Below the pieces are notes generated by a model. It did not search any database, was not told the origin of the DNA, and was given only the letters and a program-made list of their open reading frames with translations. The translations under genes and the position numbers were made by a program. DNA of 64,000 nt from Eleginops maclovinus (Eukaryota; Chordata; Actinopteri; Perciformes; Eleginopidae): contig NC_086360.1 of the NCBI RefSeq assembly GCF_036324505.1, positions 17,087,293 to 17,151,292 on the forward strand, in the 5' to 3' direction. Each line of letters opens with the position of its first letter. Positions within the stretch are counted from its first letter, which is position 1. Shown piece after piece: positions 33,968-46,000 of the stretch.

Positions 33968-34284
33968 AAGGGGCCCTTTAATACTCATTTTCAGGTTCAT
34001 ATTTTTAAATTGATCATTTCATACTGCCTGTGCTGCTGAACCTCTTTTCACTCTGTCTGAAATCAGAGCCAAGTCTGCTCTGTTGTGGTTGGTCAACTGC
34101 TCAGAGATGTCCCGCCCTTAGCCTATCACTAACAATATGTTTGAGCACTAGCAAATGCAAGAGCGAGTGTTACATAGTGATGTCATTGTGTTACACACTT
34201 TGGGACTCAAGCCTTTGCAGACCATTAACATGCACAAAAACCTACATAACACACTACAGGAGAAGGAAAACCCCAAAAGTATAA
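33968..34284 (-). mobile_element. Short DNA transposon, family copy A
   Basis: Read on the minus strand, this copy follows the one at 37030-37446 from the GGGGTTTT end. Shared blocks include TAGGTTTTTGT, AATGGTCTGCAAAGGCT, ATGACATCACTATGTAAC, CAGTTGACCAA and CAGCACAGGCAGTATGA. The outer bases at the other end (AAGGGGCCCTTTAA) suggest terminal repeats. It lacks coding capacity. Confidence 0.7.
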
Positions 34285-34617
34285 CACCTGCCCTAACATA
34301 CAACATGTGTAGTTTTTCTGGTACCTTTGTCCTGTTTTTTGCCAATCTGTTCTGGCCCTTCAGTGTAAAAGCTGACCAGTGCCATACACTCTATGTCTCT
34401 GTCCATAACTCCACAGTTCCTGTGTGCACAGATCAGATGTTGCCGAAGTGTTGACACAGTTATCAGACACAGATCCCTGCCGCTCTCCCAGCGAGAGGTG
34501 CTGGTTGCAGGGACTTTAAAAGGCAGTGTCAATGAGGGTGTGATAACTGTGAAAGTCTGTCTACATGTGTCTCCTGTCTGCTCATCTCTCCTGTTCCTAC
34601 TTCGCTCACCACCAGCA
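34285..34617. other. Non-coding spacer before the CA array
   Basis: Overlapping frames here extend into the microsatellite and are artefacts. Nothing is recognised. Confidence 0.35.
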
Positions 34618-34822
<205 letters not shown>

Positions 34823-34823
<1 letters not shown>

Positions 34824-35352
34824 CGACCTGCTTTTCTGCCTCCCCTCTGTCATTGGGAAGTGTTTTTAAAAGGAGCTGGGATCAAACGCAGCCAGAAAAT
34901 GCCTGTCTGCTGTTCATCTGACAGCCCTGCATCCTGAACCCTTTTAAAAGAGGGTGAAGAGGAAAAAAGGGAGAGAAAATAGGACATGTTTCGCACAATT
35001 TATGCAGCGTTAATTTTCCAGCCCCCGCGTCGACTGTTTACAGAGTCCTGCACATCTCAAACCGTCTCTTGTTCTCTGCACCCCCTCCCTTCTTTCTATC
35101 TCTCAAACCACAATCCCTCCTTTACTTTTTTCCTCCCACCCCTCTCACTTTTTCTGGCTTATGTTATTCTGATTTTTTTCTCTCCAGTCTTTTTTGTGTC
35201 ACTAGTGAGGATGCTCTCCCTTGGGGTGGCTAAATTTACATCTCTCCATATGACAAACACAAACAAAGGAGCAAATAAATCAAATGTGAGGTAGGGAGAG
35301 AACGAATGAGAGGGGGGGGGAAGAGAGCAGCTGTGACTGTTTATCCATCTTA

Positions 35353-35354
<2 letters not shown>
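34823..35354. other. Non-coding DNA between simple repeats
   Basis: The stretch is pyrimidine-rich at 35080-35190, with a nine-G run at 35312-35320. No gene is supported. Confidence 0.35.

Positions 35355-35394
<40 letters not shown>
35355..35394. repeat. (AT)20 microsatellite
   Basis: This is an uninterrupted, self-complementary AT array able to extrude as a cruciform. Confidence 0.97.
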
Positions 35395-35397
<3 letters not shown>

Positions 35398-37029
35398 TAA
35401 AATCGTGTGGTAATGTTGATAACCAATAAAATACAATATGGTTGTGCAATCTTGAATACCGTAATGATTGCATGTTCCACTATAGGTTCACAGCTTTCTA
35501 TTTTAGACAAAGAACCCCCCATTAAATGCCAAACTCTCTTCAACAATGACACCAGATGACAGCTGGCTTGACGGCTTTTGGATGATAACAAAAAAAAAGA
35601 AAGAAAAAGAATACAATAAGTTTAAAATGTGTGTGGTTGTTTTGAGGCCTCAAATATGTGGGGTACAAAACATAGGGACTCAACCGGACAGGAAGAGCCA
35701 TTACCTCAACACCAGCACACTGTCACTTGCCACCCCTCTCCGTAAAGCATGCTACATCCAGTTTGGATGTGTGTGTGTGGGTGTGTTTTTTGACAGTGTG
35801 TCATAAGAGACTAGAGAAACTAACCCCGATCACCGCTCTTACCCCTCCCTACACTGGCTCAGTTTACCATAAAATTTCACTTATGAAAATTCATGCGGCG
35901 GAAACAAAGCCCAAAAGAATCAAGTTGTGCTCAGTTCCTGTTTGCCTCTGCGAGTGTGCGCAGTAAGTATGTACATATATGGATGTACAGGCTTCAGCAG
36001 GATGGAGGACACATCAACAATGGACTGTACGTATGTATGCAGAGCTTCCTCCTCTCTCACCTGCTTCCATATCTGAATATTTACGGGTAGGGGGGCTTTT
36101 GTAGAAGAAGTGAAAGGGTGAAGTTTGATCAATCCCAAACAGTGAATGTGCGTGTGCGTGCCTCAGTGCTTGTGACAAGCAGAGGAGTCCCGCTGTGTCT
36201 CGGCGCGTCCTCTCTGATACATTATTAATTAGGAGGCGTTTAGAGTAACGAGCAGAGCATTTGAGCCCCCTCTCCCCCCGCCCTCGGTGACACGCTCCCT
36301 GGGAATCCGCTGTGTGACTGCAGATCAGAGGAAGCGACAATACGACACTGCATCACCCACCTTCCTGGAATACCATGAGAGCCGGGCTCCCGGGGGGAGA
36401 TGGAAGACAGGAAGTATCAAAACACCTCCAGCTGCATCTCTCTGCTCACTCACGTTATATTACACAGTGGTCTGCAGAAGCTGTCCCCTCAGCGACATGT
36501 TACTAGTGCTCGGATTTACAGATGTGAAAAGTAACTCAAGTAGTCTGGATTGAATAATTTTTTTGCTCTCTGGCTAAATCTTTTTCATAAAACACATTTC
36601 GTATCATACTTCTCCTTAATTTGACGAAGTGCTTAAACATAACTATAAAATAGTCTTTCATGTTTAGGTTGCCATGAGCAGACATTACATTATAATATGA
36701 TATGATAATTGTGTGCCATTATGTTTTTCTCATTATCTTTTTTCTTCTCTGCAGTAGTTTAGCAATACAATGTCTAAGAGACAGGGCTGATCTGGTGCAA
36801 CTGCCTTTAAATTGAGTAAAGTTTATATTAGTGTACACTTAAAAATAGGGGGCTATTCTTCAAAAACACAATTTCTGTTACATTGAAGTATGCTTACCCT
36901 TATACAGCAAAATTTTACAGTACTACCAATTTGTTGTAACTGTTGTAGCAGTCTATGGAAGGCCTATTTGTATACATACATATTAATTGATGTTTCTATT
37001 TGTATGTACTACTCTTTCATATTAAAACA
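35395..37029. other. Non-coding DNA, no gene recognised
   Basis: 36150-36420 is relatively GC- and CpG-rich with complex sequence and could be regulatory. No frame is supported. Confidence 0.3.
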
Positions 37030-37446
37030 TTCAAAGGGGTTTTGGGGATTTCCCTTTTCTGTAGTGCGCTATATAGGTTTTTGTAAATGGTCTGCAAAGG
37101 CTAAAACCCCAATGTTCCCTCCAGAGGGATTTTCTCTCCTACACACTCCCCCGAACAGAAACGCCTTGATTGGACTCCTTTGTTTACATCTGTATCATAA
37201 TGACATCACTATGTAACCCTTGTGCTTTTATTGGCTATAGCGCTCCAACAGAGTGTACGTGATCTAAGCAGTTGACCAATCACAACAGACTGGGCTCTGG
37301 TTTCAGACAGAGGGTGAAAGAATGGCTGCAGCACAGGCAGTATGAGAAAAATAAAGAGCTTTTTGAACATTAAAGCATGTAAATGTCACAGTAGAGGCAC
37401 AAAACAAATATGAAGCTGAATATGAGCATGATATGTCTGTTAAAGT
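37030..37446 (+). mobile_element. Short DNA transposon, family copy B (longest copy)
   Basis: This copy runs from AAGGGGTTTTGGGG through TAGGTTTTTGTAAATGG, TTCCCTCCAGAGGGA, ATGACATCACTATGTAAC, GACCAATCACAACAGACTGG and GCAGCACAGGCAGTATGA to GAGCATGATATGTCTG. It aligns to copy A in the opposite strand over almost its full length and to copy C over its first third. There is no coding capacity and the superfamily is undetermined. Confidence 0.72.
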
Positions 37447-40400
37447 CTGCATCCAGGCATGTTTCTAAGTACTGTATGTTAATAATACCTGTCTTTGGTT
37501 TTTATCCAACACATTCACACTAAACATGTTTTTTGTCTAAGCCTGCACTATGCTTATTCTCTCACTCTCTATACATCAGTGCCCACTGTGCTGGACTTTT
37601 CAGATTTCTCTGCTGGTGTTATGTTGAAGTCTATTTAGATTTGTGTTGCTGTTTGGATACCAGAAAGCTATTGGCTGTTTCAAATGTGTGACCTGGTCGC
37701 AAGTGCCCCAAGATATCCTCCTTTAGGAATGGGATAGCCCAAAGTGGAGGGAAGCTATCTTTATAGCATAGAGTGCAGTATGTCATTACTATCCTATTAT
37801 TCTCCGGTAGCTGCTGAAAGAAGCTATGTCCCAACAATTACATTTCCCACTTTGACCACAACTGCTGACGTATCAAATGTATCCACATCACTTTGTCAGT
37901 GATAACTGAAGTGGCTTTGCAAGCGTGACACTGTTTTTGAAATGGTGGGTGAGTTGTGGCACATAGAGGATCAACAGCATGCAAATAAGTCACAAATCCT
38001 CCTCTCCTCTCCTTTCCTCTTGACTCTATTTGTCTTGTGTTGCTCTTTTTCTTTTTCCTTTTCTTTCTTTTCCTTGTCTCTCCTCACTTCTCCTTTCTAT
38101 CATTTGATTAGCTTAAATGAAGACGGAACTGTGCGGATGCTCTTTTCCATTTATTATACACCTCTCTATCTAATAAATAAGGCAAATAAAAACCCTCATC
38201 TGCCAATTCATCCCTGCATCTTCTCGCTGCAGTTAGTTCGGCTATTGTTTTACATTATTTTATACTTTGGGTCACAACACCCTCCCCCTTCCCCCAGTAC
38301 ATGTTCACATTATACTCATCTCTTTCTGCTATTACTGTCTGACTAATTCAATAATTTTCTTCCCCCTTTGTCATCCCTTCAGCCCCCCCTCGCCCGTTCT
38401 ATCCTCCGTCTGCCCTTCAAATCTTCTGGGTCTGGCTGAGTCTCTGTTGTCTGCCTCATTACTGACTGTTCAGCCATTTGATTTTCTAAAGCGGCTGTGC
38501 AGACACGCAGAGACCTTCTCATCCTTATTATTGTCCACCACACAAACAAGCACACACACGCACGTATAAAAACGCATAAAGACAGAGACAAAGAAATTCC
38601 CCTTTTTCTTTTTTGATTCATGCAGCGTCAATGATTATGTAGAGTTTCTGTGTTTCTGTTTTGCTACATGCGGAGTGCCCAAACACCGGACAGTGTTATA
38701 GTGCAGCCAAGCGTGATGGTGACAGCTAAGATTTAGCTTTTATTTTTCCAGGGCTACTCAGCAGAATGTAAAAAGTGCCTCCATAAAGAAGTGTATCGTA
38801 GAGCGACTGCCTGTGATTCCACACCACAGTTTGGGATGACACCGCCATTCCTCTTGGTGACGGATGCTGTTGCATCCTCCAAACTCTCGGCCCCCCTCTG
38901 GTTATGAATGTTGCTGGCATAGCGGTGAAATACCTCTGCATGTCTTTTTATTCACTAGATTCAGTTTAACGTATAAATCCTAAGTCTAAAACAAAAAAGA
39001 AAAATAATCAAAAGCATCAACATGATATGAAATGGCACCAAAGTTAAATGTAAACAAATGTGAAATAGCATTTATTTGCACTCTTACAGACTAACCCTAA
39101 TCTCCACAGGTTTGTAAGCATCGGTCTGTAAATTCCTTACATTAGAGAATTAGTCTCAACCTCTGACACCCCACTGAAATACAACAAATGACTTTTCCAC
39201 ATGCTAACCATCGACTAGCATCTTAAAGCTGACGGTAGGCAACATGTTGGAAATACATTTTCTTGAAGGATTGCCGTGGTGTCCTTCCTTAGTTTTCTGA
39301 GTGATTGTCTGTCATTTTACTGCACCTTGCTTTGTTTTCCTTTCCTGTCATTGAATCAGCATACAAATTAGGCGTGGGTGATTGAGCAGTGGAGTACAGC
39401 TTTGAAGGCCCTGTCGTCTTTAGTGAAAGATGAGACCGAGGACTCTTCTGATATCTGCCTAAAATTCGGTGCAGTTGGATTTAACGGAATGGTTAAAAAA
39501 ACATTTTATTCAAAGAAGCCTTCAAAATGGTTGATGCCTGGATACGAAAAGCTAAACACATTTTTATATTCATTACCTATTTATAATTCATGCACATAAT
39601 ACACATGTCCACACACACACACTTGCACAAACCTGCATTGAGACTATTCATTATCTACCCCCCTAGAGCAGTCCATAGGGGCAAACTGTGTAGCCACTGC
39701 AAGCCAAACATGCTTTGAGGCTGCAGGCCAGAGCCAAATGGGCCAAGCACCTGCCCTAGGTGTCAACAGGCCCCTTTGGCCCTGAGTGCCAGGCATCCTC
39801 CTAAAAGAGGAAGGAGATGGAGAACCAGATAGAAAGCCGTCTCATTACTTACTCCCTGGGGCTGCAACTAAGCAGCGGATGGAGGGTGTGAGGACATGTC
39901 ACCTCTGTGGATGGCCCTCGTGAACTGTGGTTAATTGAAATCTGATATATCTGAGTCCCTACTTGGCGCACAACCAGTCAAACAGCAGGCTGGGATTCAT
40001 CTTGCCAAGAGAGGCTGGAAAAAAAAAAAAAAACTGGAAAGAGCTCCATCTTTTACTTCTTGTATACATCTTCCCTAGCTCACTGTCTCTTCTCCAGTCA
40101 GGCAATCTACACAGTTATTGATTTGTTTGCAGGCTGTGAACATGCTCTATCATTGGCGGTGCTTTAGACTGGTAAGAGCTGATCATACAGCACAGTTTGA
40201 TGCTAACTTGGAGTAGAGCGCGCTGACCTTAGCTGAGATACACAATGCAGGCTTGCTGAAACTCACAGAGGTGGGTGCAAGGTGGGAATACAGGAGGAGA
40301 AGACGCATCTATACAAAGAGCTGTTTAACTGTCCAGGGGCCTTCTGGGTACTCCACCTTTGACTTTATCCTTTTAATATTTCATATCCTGGCCCCAACCA

Positions 40401-40825
40401 CGCTCTGGCCAAATACCTCTGCCCAGGTTACTAGAATATGGATGAGAGTGCACATTTACCCATTTACCAGGATGTCAGTAGGAAGCAGCTCTAAACAATA
40501 CACCTCTCCCCCCGTAACCTCACCTTTGCTCACCTCACTGCGCCAGGAGCTAGCTTGTTACAGAGAGGAGGCAGGATCCAAGGCAAAGGAAAAAAGACGG
40601 AAAAATCTTACAAACAGGAGCCCTGGGATAACAAATGGAATACAAAGAAAAATCCTGAACTTTTTGGGCTTTTACTTCTACTTAAGCGGCAATAGATCAT
40701 TATTACCTACTTACCTAATAGAATAGAATAATTAATAAGGCTTATCATACTTCTACTTTTGATACTTTAAACATGGAAACTTTAAGATTGTAATCCTGGT
40801 TGATTTGGCTACACCTTTGGGTAAT
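37447..40825. other. Non-coding DNA, no gene recognised
   Basis: A pyrimidine tract at 37994-38100 accounts for a long serine/phenylalanine-rich frame. A 157-codon frame at 40253-40726 starts from TTG and has no domain. A poly(A) run lies at 40020-40033. Confidence 0.35.
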
Positions 40826-40900
40826 AGTTCAGTTCATTTTATTACCATTGCAAAAATGATTCACTTTGTCAGTAGCACAAGTACATGTAGTGCAACTGTT
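40826..40900 (-). mobile_element. Possible LINE 3' tail relic
   Basis: On the minus strand the sequence ends GCAATGGTAATAAAATGAACTGAAC, split here as a GCAATGG core followed by AATAAAATGAACTGAA. This resembles fish LINE 3' ends with an AATAAA-like motif and the start of a short tandem tail. The evidence is weak because only the tail is visible. Confidence 0.25.
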
Positions 40901-41036
40901 TACGATACAGCCAAATGATCTGCCTTGGTCTTTAATAAAGAAGTCAGTCAATATTAACAGCAGTCCTGATCTAATTTTGTGCTTCACAAAGAGCAGAGCA
41001 CAGTAACGTTGTTTATATTTATGAAACAGCTCATTG

Positions 41037-41792
41037 TTGCTGATCAGCCCTCTCCTCTACTCCCTGTTCACGCACGACTGTGTGGCCACACACAGCTCCA
41101 ACATCATCAAGTTTGCTGACGACACGACCGTCATCGACCTGATCACAGACGGCGACGAGATTGCGTACAGAGAGGAGGTCAGAGCCCTGACATCTTGGTG
41201 CCAGGACAACAACCTCCATCTCAACATCAGCAAAACAAAGGAGCTGATTGTGGACTACAAGAAGAGGCAGAGAGAGACACACACTCCCATCACCATCGAT
41301 GGGACTCCTGTGGAGAGAGTCAGCAGCTTCAGGTTGCTCGGGGTAAACATCAGTGAGGACCTGACATGGACAAATCACATCAGGGTCATATCCAAGACGG
41401 CTCGACAGCGGCTCTTCTTCCTCCGCAGGCTGCGGAAGTTCAACATGGACTCCAGGATACTCTGCAACTTCTATAGGTGCACCATTGAGAGTATCCTGAC
41501 TGGCTGCATCACCGCCTGGTATGGCAGTTGCACCGCCCTCAACCGTAAGACTCTACAGAGGGTGCTGAAAACTGCTCAGCACATCACCAGGACGGAGCTG
41601 CCATCCATGGAGGTCCTTTACACCCAGTGGTGTAGGAAGAAGGCCGGTAGGATATTAAAGGACCCCCATCACCCCAGCAACAATCTGTTCTGTCTGCTGC
41701 CGTCTGGCAGACGGTACCGCAGCATCCGGACCAAGACCACCAGACTCAGGGACAGTTTTATACCACAGGCTATAAGACTGCTGAACTCCTGA
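41037..41792 (+). pseudogene. Reverse transcriptase C-terminal half, open frame, no start
   Basis: About 250 codons run open to TGA at 41790-41792. Near the N-terminal end is SPLLYSLF, followed by the polymerase catalytic motif FADD (around residue 27-30). Then come WCQDNNLHLNISKTKEL (thumb-adjacent motif D/E region), VERVSSFRLLGVNISEDLTW, a helical RQRLFFLRRLRKF segment, and the conserved tail LLPSGRRYRSIRTKTTRLRD. The fingers, the first two catalytic aspartates and the endonuclease are missing, so it is inactive. The complete absence of stops over 750 bp suggests a fairly young copy. Confidence 0.85.
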
Positions 41793-42098
41793 GCTCTGTG
41801 AATGTCTACTCACATCTGTTTATAGTACACACATACATATATATATATATTATACACATCTGCCATATACAACAGTGTAAAGTATTTAAATACTTTCAAT
41901 GTATTCCACATATGTATATATTTTACATCCTTACATCTTTATTGTTGTTATTGTAAATATTCTTCTCTCTTTTTGCACTATTTTATTTATCTTATTCGCA
42001 CCATGTATGATGAGTTGTTGGAGGAGCATGGGATATAAGATTTTCATTGCCAACATATACGTTGTATATGCTGTGCATATGACCAATAAAACCTTGAA
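41038..42098 (+). mobile_element. 5'-truncated non-LTR retrotransposon (Rex/L2/CR1 type)
   Basis: The insertion starts inside the reverse transcriptase domain and runs to a 3' UTR with (AT)-rich repeats near 41836-41852, ending GACCAATAAAACCTTGAA at about 42098. Truncation at the 5' side and an intact 3' end are typical of target-primed reverse transcription. No target-site duplication was identified. Confidence 0.85.
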
Positions 42099-42545
42099 CC
42101 TATCAGTATTGTTCCATTACTCCTTTACATTTTCTTTAATGGATTTGCGGATGAAATATTGGTAAGAAAAAACTGCACTTCCTGTAGCTTCTTCACAAAA
42201 AATAGCCACCCCTATGATTTAAAAGTTAAGCAAGTTAAATGCTTTAATGACATAGTTAGCCATTGTCCTGATACTGTGCTGAGAGTAAACAGTTAACAGT
42301 GAGGGTTTTATCATTGAGATAATATTATGCTGGATTGCATGCATGCATCACTTCCTGTAGCAATCCAACTCCAGCATGGGAATGGGAATGGCAGACTCAA
42401 ACACTAATAATAACAATTACTTTAAGGAGAGGTTATTACTGATTGTAAATATAACAAAAAAAACAAGTTAATCATTAAGTTGCTGATAATACTATAGATT
42501 TATTGAAGCAGGATTTCAAATGAAATGGATATTTATTAACTAGTA
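42099..42545. other. AT-rich non-coding DNA
   Basis: Nothing is recognised after the LINE end. Confidence 0.35.
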
Positions 42546-43060
42546 ATGCAGTATTCTTACTTTGTTGGTATTGATTCCGTAAAGGAGAATAGGTATGTCT
42601 TCAAATTCTGCATTATATACCACACCTGCCTGGTTGGTTACCTTAGTACACCCGTACTTCTCCATGCACCAATGGCATGTATAGAGTTTGAGATTGGGCA
42701 GCCGCTACACGAGACTTCACTTAATGCAATTATGCTGTGGTTTAATTGTTCTTTAATATCTATGGGTAAAGCCAATGTGTTACATAGACTAATTATGGCT
42801 AATGACTGCAGTGGGAGAGAGGAGCAGAAAGTGGGGTGTGTGTTGAAAGAAATTCATTTTTGTCTAATAGACCTTTTGTTGAATTGGTTCCGTCCGCATG
42901 TGATAAGGGTGTTAAAAATTAATGATTTATAACTATTGAGCCAGCAATCACATTTTAATTAAGCAGTAATTTATGATAATTTGTCTTCTTTCATAGCAGA
43001 ACAGTTAATAATTGTTAATTAGCCGTTGATGATTTGTCCTTTGAACATATACCCTAATGG
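42546..43060. promoter_or_regulatory. Candidate conserved non-coding element, homeodomain-motif dense
   Basis: The stretch is complex and lacks slippage repeats. TAAT/ATTA cores are dense, especially at 42915-43025, where TTAATTAA, AATTAATG and TTAATAATTGTTAATTAG occur within about 110 bp. A 128-codon plus-strand frame (42546-42932) has no domain and probably reflects composition. An enhancer is an inference. Confidence 0.3.
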
Positions 43061-46000
43061 CCAATTCTCAGCCTATATGAGCAAAAGGCCTCTGCGAGAA
43101 CCACCCGACTATGTGTTTAAACACATGTGAGAAGACAGACGTGGAAAGAATGTAGAAATATTAGACGAAAACAGAAAACAGCAACATGTCATGTCCATCT
43201 GTACCATCTCTGTATTGGCACCAGATTTTCTCACATTACCAGGCTGGCTATGTGCGCCTGCCAAGTCCATCTATCCATCTCTGCCTCAGTGTGCCAAGCC
43301 AACAGAAAGAAAAAGCGAAGACGAGAACGCACTCCAGGAGAAGTTGTGCCAAGAGGAGAAAAGTGGAGAAAATGGGGAAACGTAAACACTCGGGGAGAAA
43401 GAATGCTAAGAATAAAGGGAATCATACTATCTCCGATGCTTTTAGAACAATTGTTATTGGTTTTACTATTTCAAATTGCTGAAATTGTCTAAGTCTTTGG
43501 CTGCAGATAGTGACCCCAGGCTGCTTTCACTCTTAAGTGCTTGCAGACTGCTGCTGGGGCTTTCCACTCCGTGCTGCTAACCAGTGCTGTTTTTTATTTG
43601 CAGTCTCCATTCCTTCACTTGTATCCTTGTGAACCTCAGACTCTTTGGATTTACTCGTACTCCTATTGTGCAGCTAGACTCTCAAACCATTTCTGAAATG
43701 AGTCTAAAGGTAGATAATCATAAGGATAAAATATAAGTTAGAATACATGTGTTTAAAAACCTGCAGAAGCGAGGTAAACGGGCGTCAGTTTAGGCTTTGG
43801 TGCACCAGTGAATAGAGGACAGACCCGTCAGAAGACGTGACTGCAGGATGAAAAGCAGCAAGATGAAGTCAAGCTTAAATCCTGTTACTGATTTGAACTA
43901 TTCATTCATTCCCCCAGTATATTTATATAGATAGGAGTCTTCAAATGGGGCCACGTCAAAGAAGCAGGGAGAACAGTGTTCAAAAGGCTGTGACAATAAG
44001 GAAAGTATGAGGATATGAAATACATTTGGATTCCTTTGTACACTTTTTACTCTGTTGCTCAGTTTGCTAAGTAAAATACATCTTTAAGATATTAAGCAGA
44101 TTTTAAAATTAATAACAGCATTTTCCCAAGTTTCATCTAGGACATCTCCTTTTGATTTAAACATCTTTCCCCAGTTGTTGCTCGTAATACGGTACAGATT
44201 GCTGTAATAGGAAGAAGTGCGTTTGGGAGTAATATAACAAAGCCATATTACAGAGATGACTGCAAAGCTGCTTGGATCATTAAAGACAGACATCCTTAAT
44301 GTCTCTGCAGCACTTGTCCCTAATCCCTGTCTGCTGTCAACTTCCTTCTCCACCGTCTGAAGCCTGTCTGATGAACACAAAATGTAGCATGCTAACTTAG
44401 CTTCACAAGAATCCTCCATTTATTCAAAAGTGCTCACTCAGCTGTCAAATCCATACCATCTTCACACACTCACAGCTTGTCCTAGCTATTTCTGTCTCTG
44501 TCAAAACACGCAACTGTTGTTTTTATACATGCGTTAAAATGTGCAATTCCACCTGCAAAACCCTTTTTCGTGGTCATCCTCTCAGCACTGCACTTCATGT
44601 GTCTGAGTGACCCATTCACTGTGTTAATAGTGCTCTTTTGTACCTTTGCTTTTTCCCTAACTGATGTCAACATTGAAGTCAGAATGGTCAGCAGGGAAGT
44701 CACTGCAATGGTAGAGCAGGACAACAGAACCCATTCAGACAATTATTTTAATGTATTCACCTTCTGACGTGCTCCTGCTAATGCACACTTTCATATGTTT
44801 GCTCATGTGCTGCCATCTTCATTCGACAGTTCCACACTTAGACTGTGTTTGTAAAAACTCGCCTGTAATTATAGTCATGACGTTGACTCTACAAGTACAG
44901 CGGCATGAAAAACAACAAGCATCCTTTCAGATAATTTCTATTTAAATAACATTTATGGGACACCTCTTTAGTGAGAGAGCAAACAGGAGGCTCGACTCCA
45001 GGTCTGTGCAGGTTTGTGTTTCAACTCGTTGACCCACTGTTTCTCAGAACTTGTCCTGTGTTCGAAATATATGTATTCGTCTCCTGGTAATTATAGTGAC
45101 ACAGCTAAGTGTTGTCATGTGACATGCTTTATTGAGTGAGCTCCTATACGGAGGAGCATGTGCATCTTTTGGCCCCTTCTGTTTGAAGGCATACCATAAC
45201 CCTGAGCACACAAGGCAAGGCAGCTGCTAATTAAATCAATATGAGATAATGAAGTGCAATTAGAGGCACTGGCTGGGCCGATCCTTTGCTGTAAGCATTG
45301 TTTCCCTCCCTCTGGGCTCGCGGCTCTTTAGAACCTGTTAGTTTTTCCACTTCCAGGAGCCACAATCCCCACAGCAACCGTTTGGAGGAGTGATCACTGC
45401 GCTCCCGAGGCTGCCAACGCATTCTCACACTCAAACAGTGTTCTGCTCTCCATTTATCCTCACCTACCTCTCTCAGCACGGCGCACACACGCTGTCCCCC
45501 CCCACCCCTCCCTCCTCCGCTTCGTTCTCAAGTTTCTCACATTTTCACCTCTGCCTTTTATGCCGTCTTCTTTCTCTTCTAACCTGGCAGAATCAGTGAA
45601 TTTCAAAAAGCCGCTATAAAGGCTCGAGAGATGATGTGCGATGCAGCGCTCTGCTGCATGAAGTGAGAATCCCTGCAACTGTTAATTAGACACAACACCT
45701 GTTTTAAATGAAAATCGAGGATTGGTTTTTTGTTAACCAAATTACGGATTTACAAATACTTTATCACTGAGCTTCATTAATTGGAATGAAGACTCTTAAA
45801 TAAAAAGGTTCATCATTACACTAAATATCATTACTTTACATTATATTATCACTTCATTACCTTCTGGGTTTGCCACCTGATTCTTAAAAGTCACCAGATG
45901 GCACTATTTAGCTTTCACATACTGCATAAAGAACTCAACAGGAGCATGTTTATAGTTGTTTCCTCTGATGCAGAACTTCAGCAGCAGCTTCCTCCCTGAA

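Noticed and set aside
37942..38346. Plus-strand frame of 134 codons
   Set aside because: It is driven by a pyrimidine-rich tract (serine/phenylalanine/leucine-rich) and has no domain.
40253..40726. Plus-strand frame of 157 codons
   Set aside because: It begins at TTG, lacks any recognisable domain, and sits in ordinary non-coding DNA.
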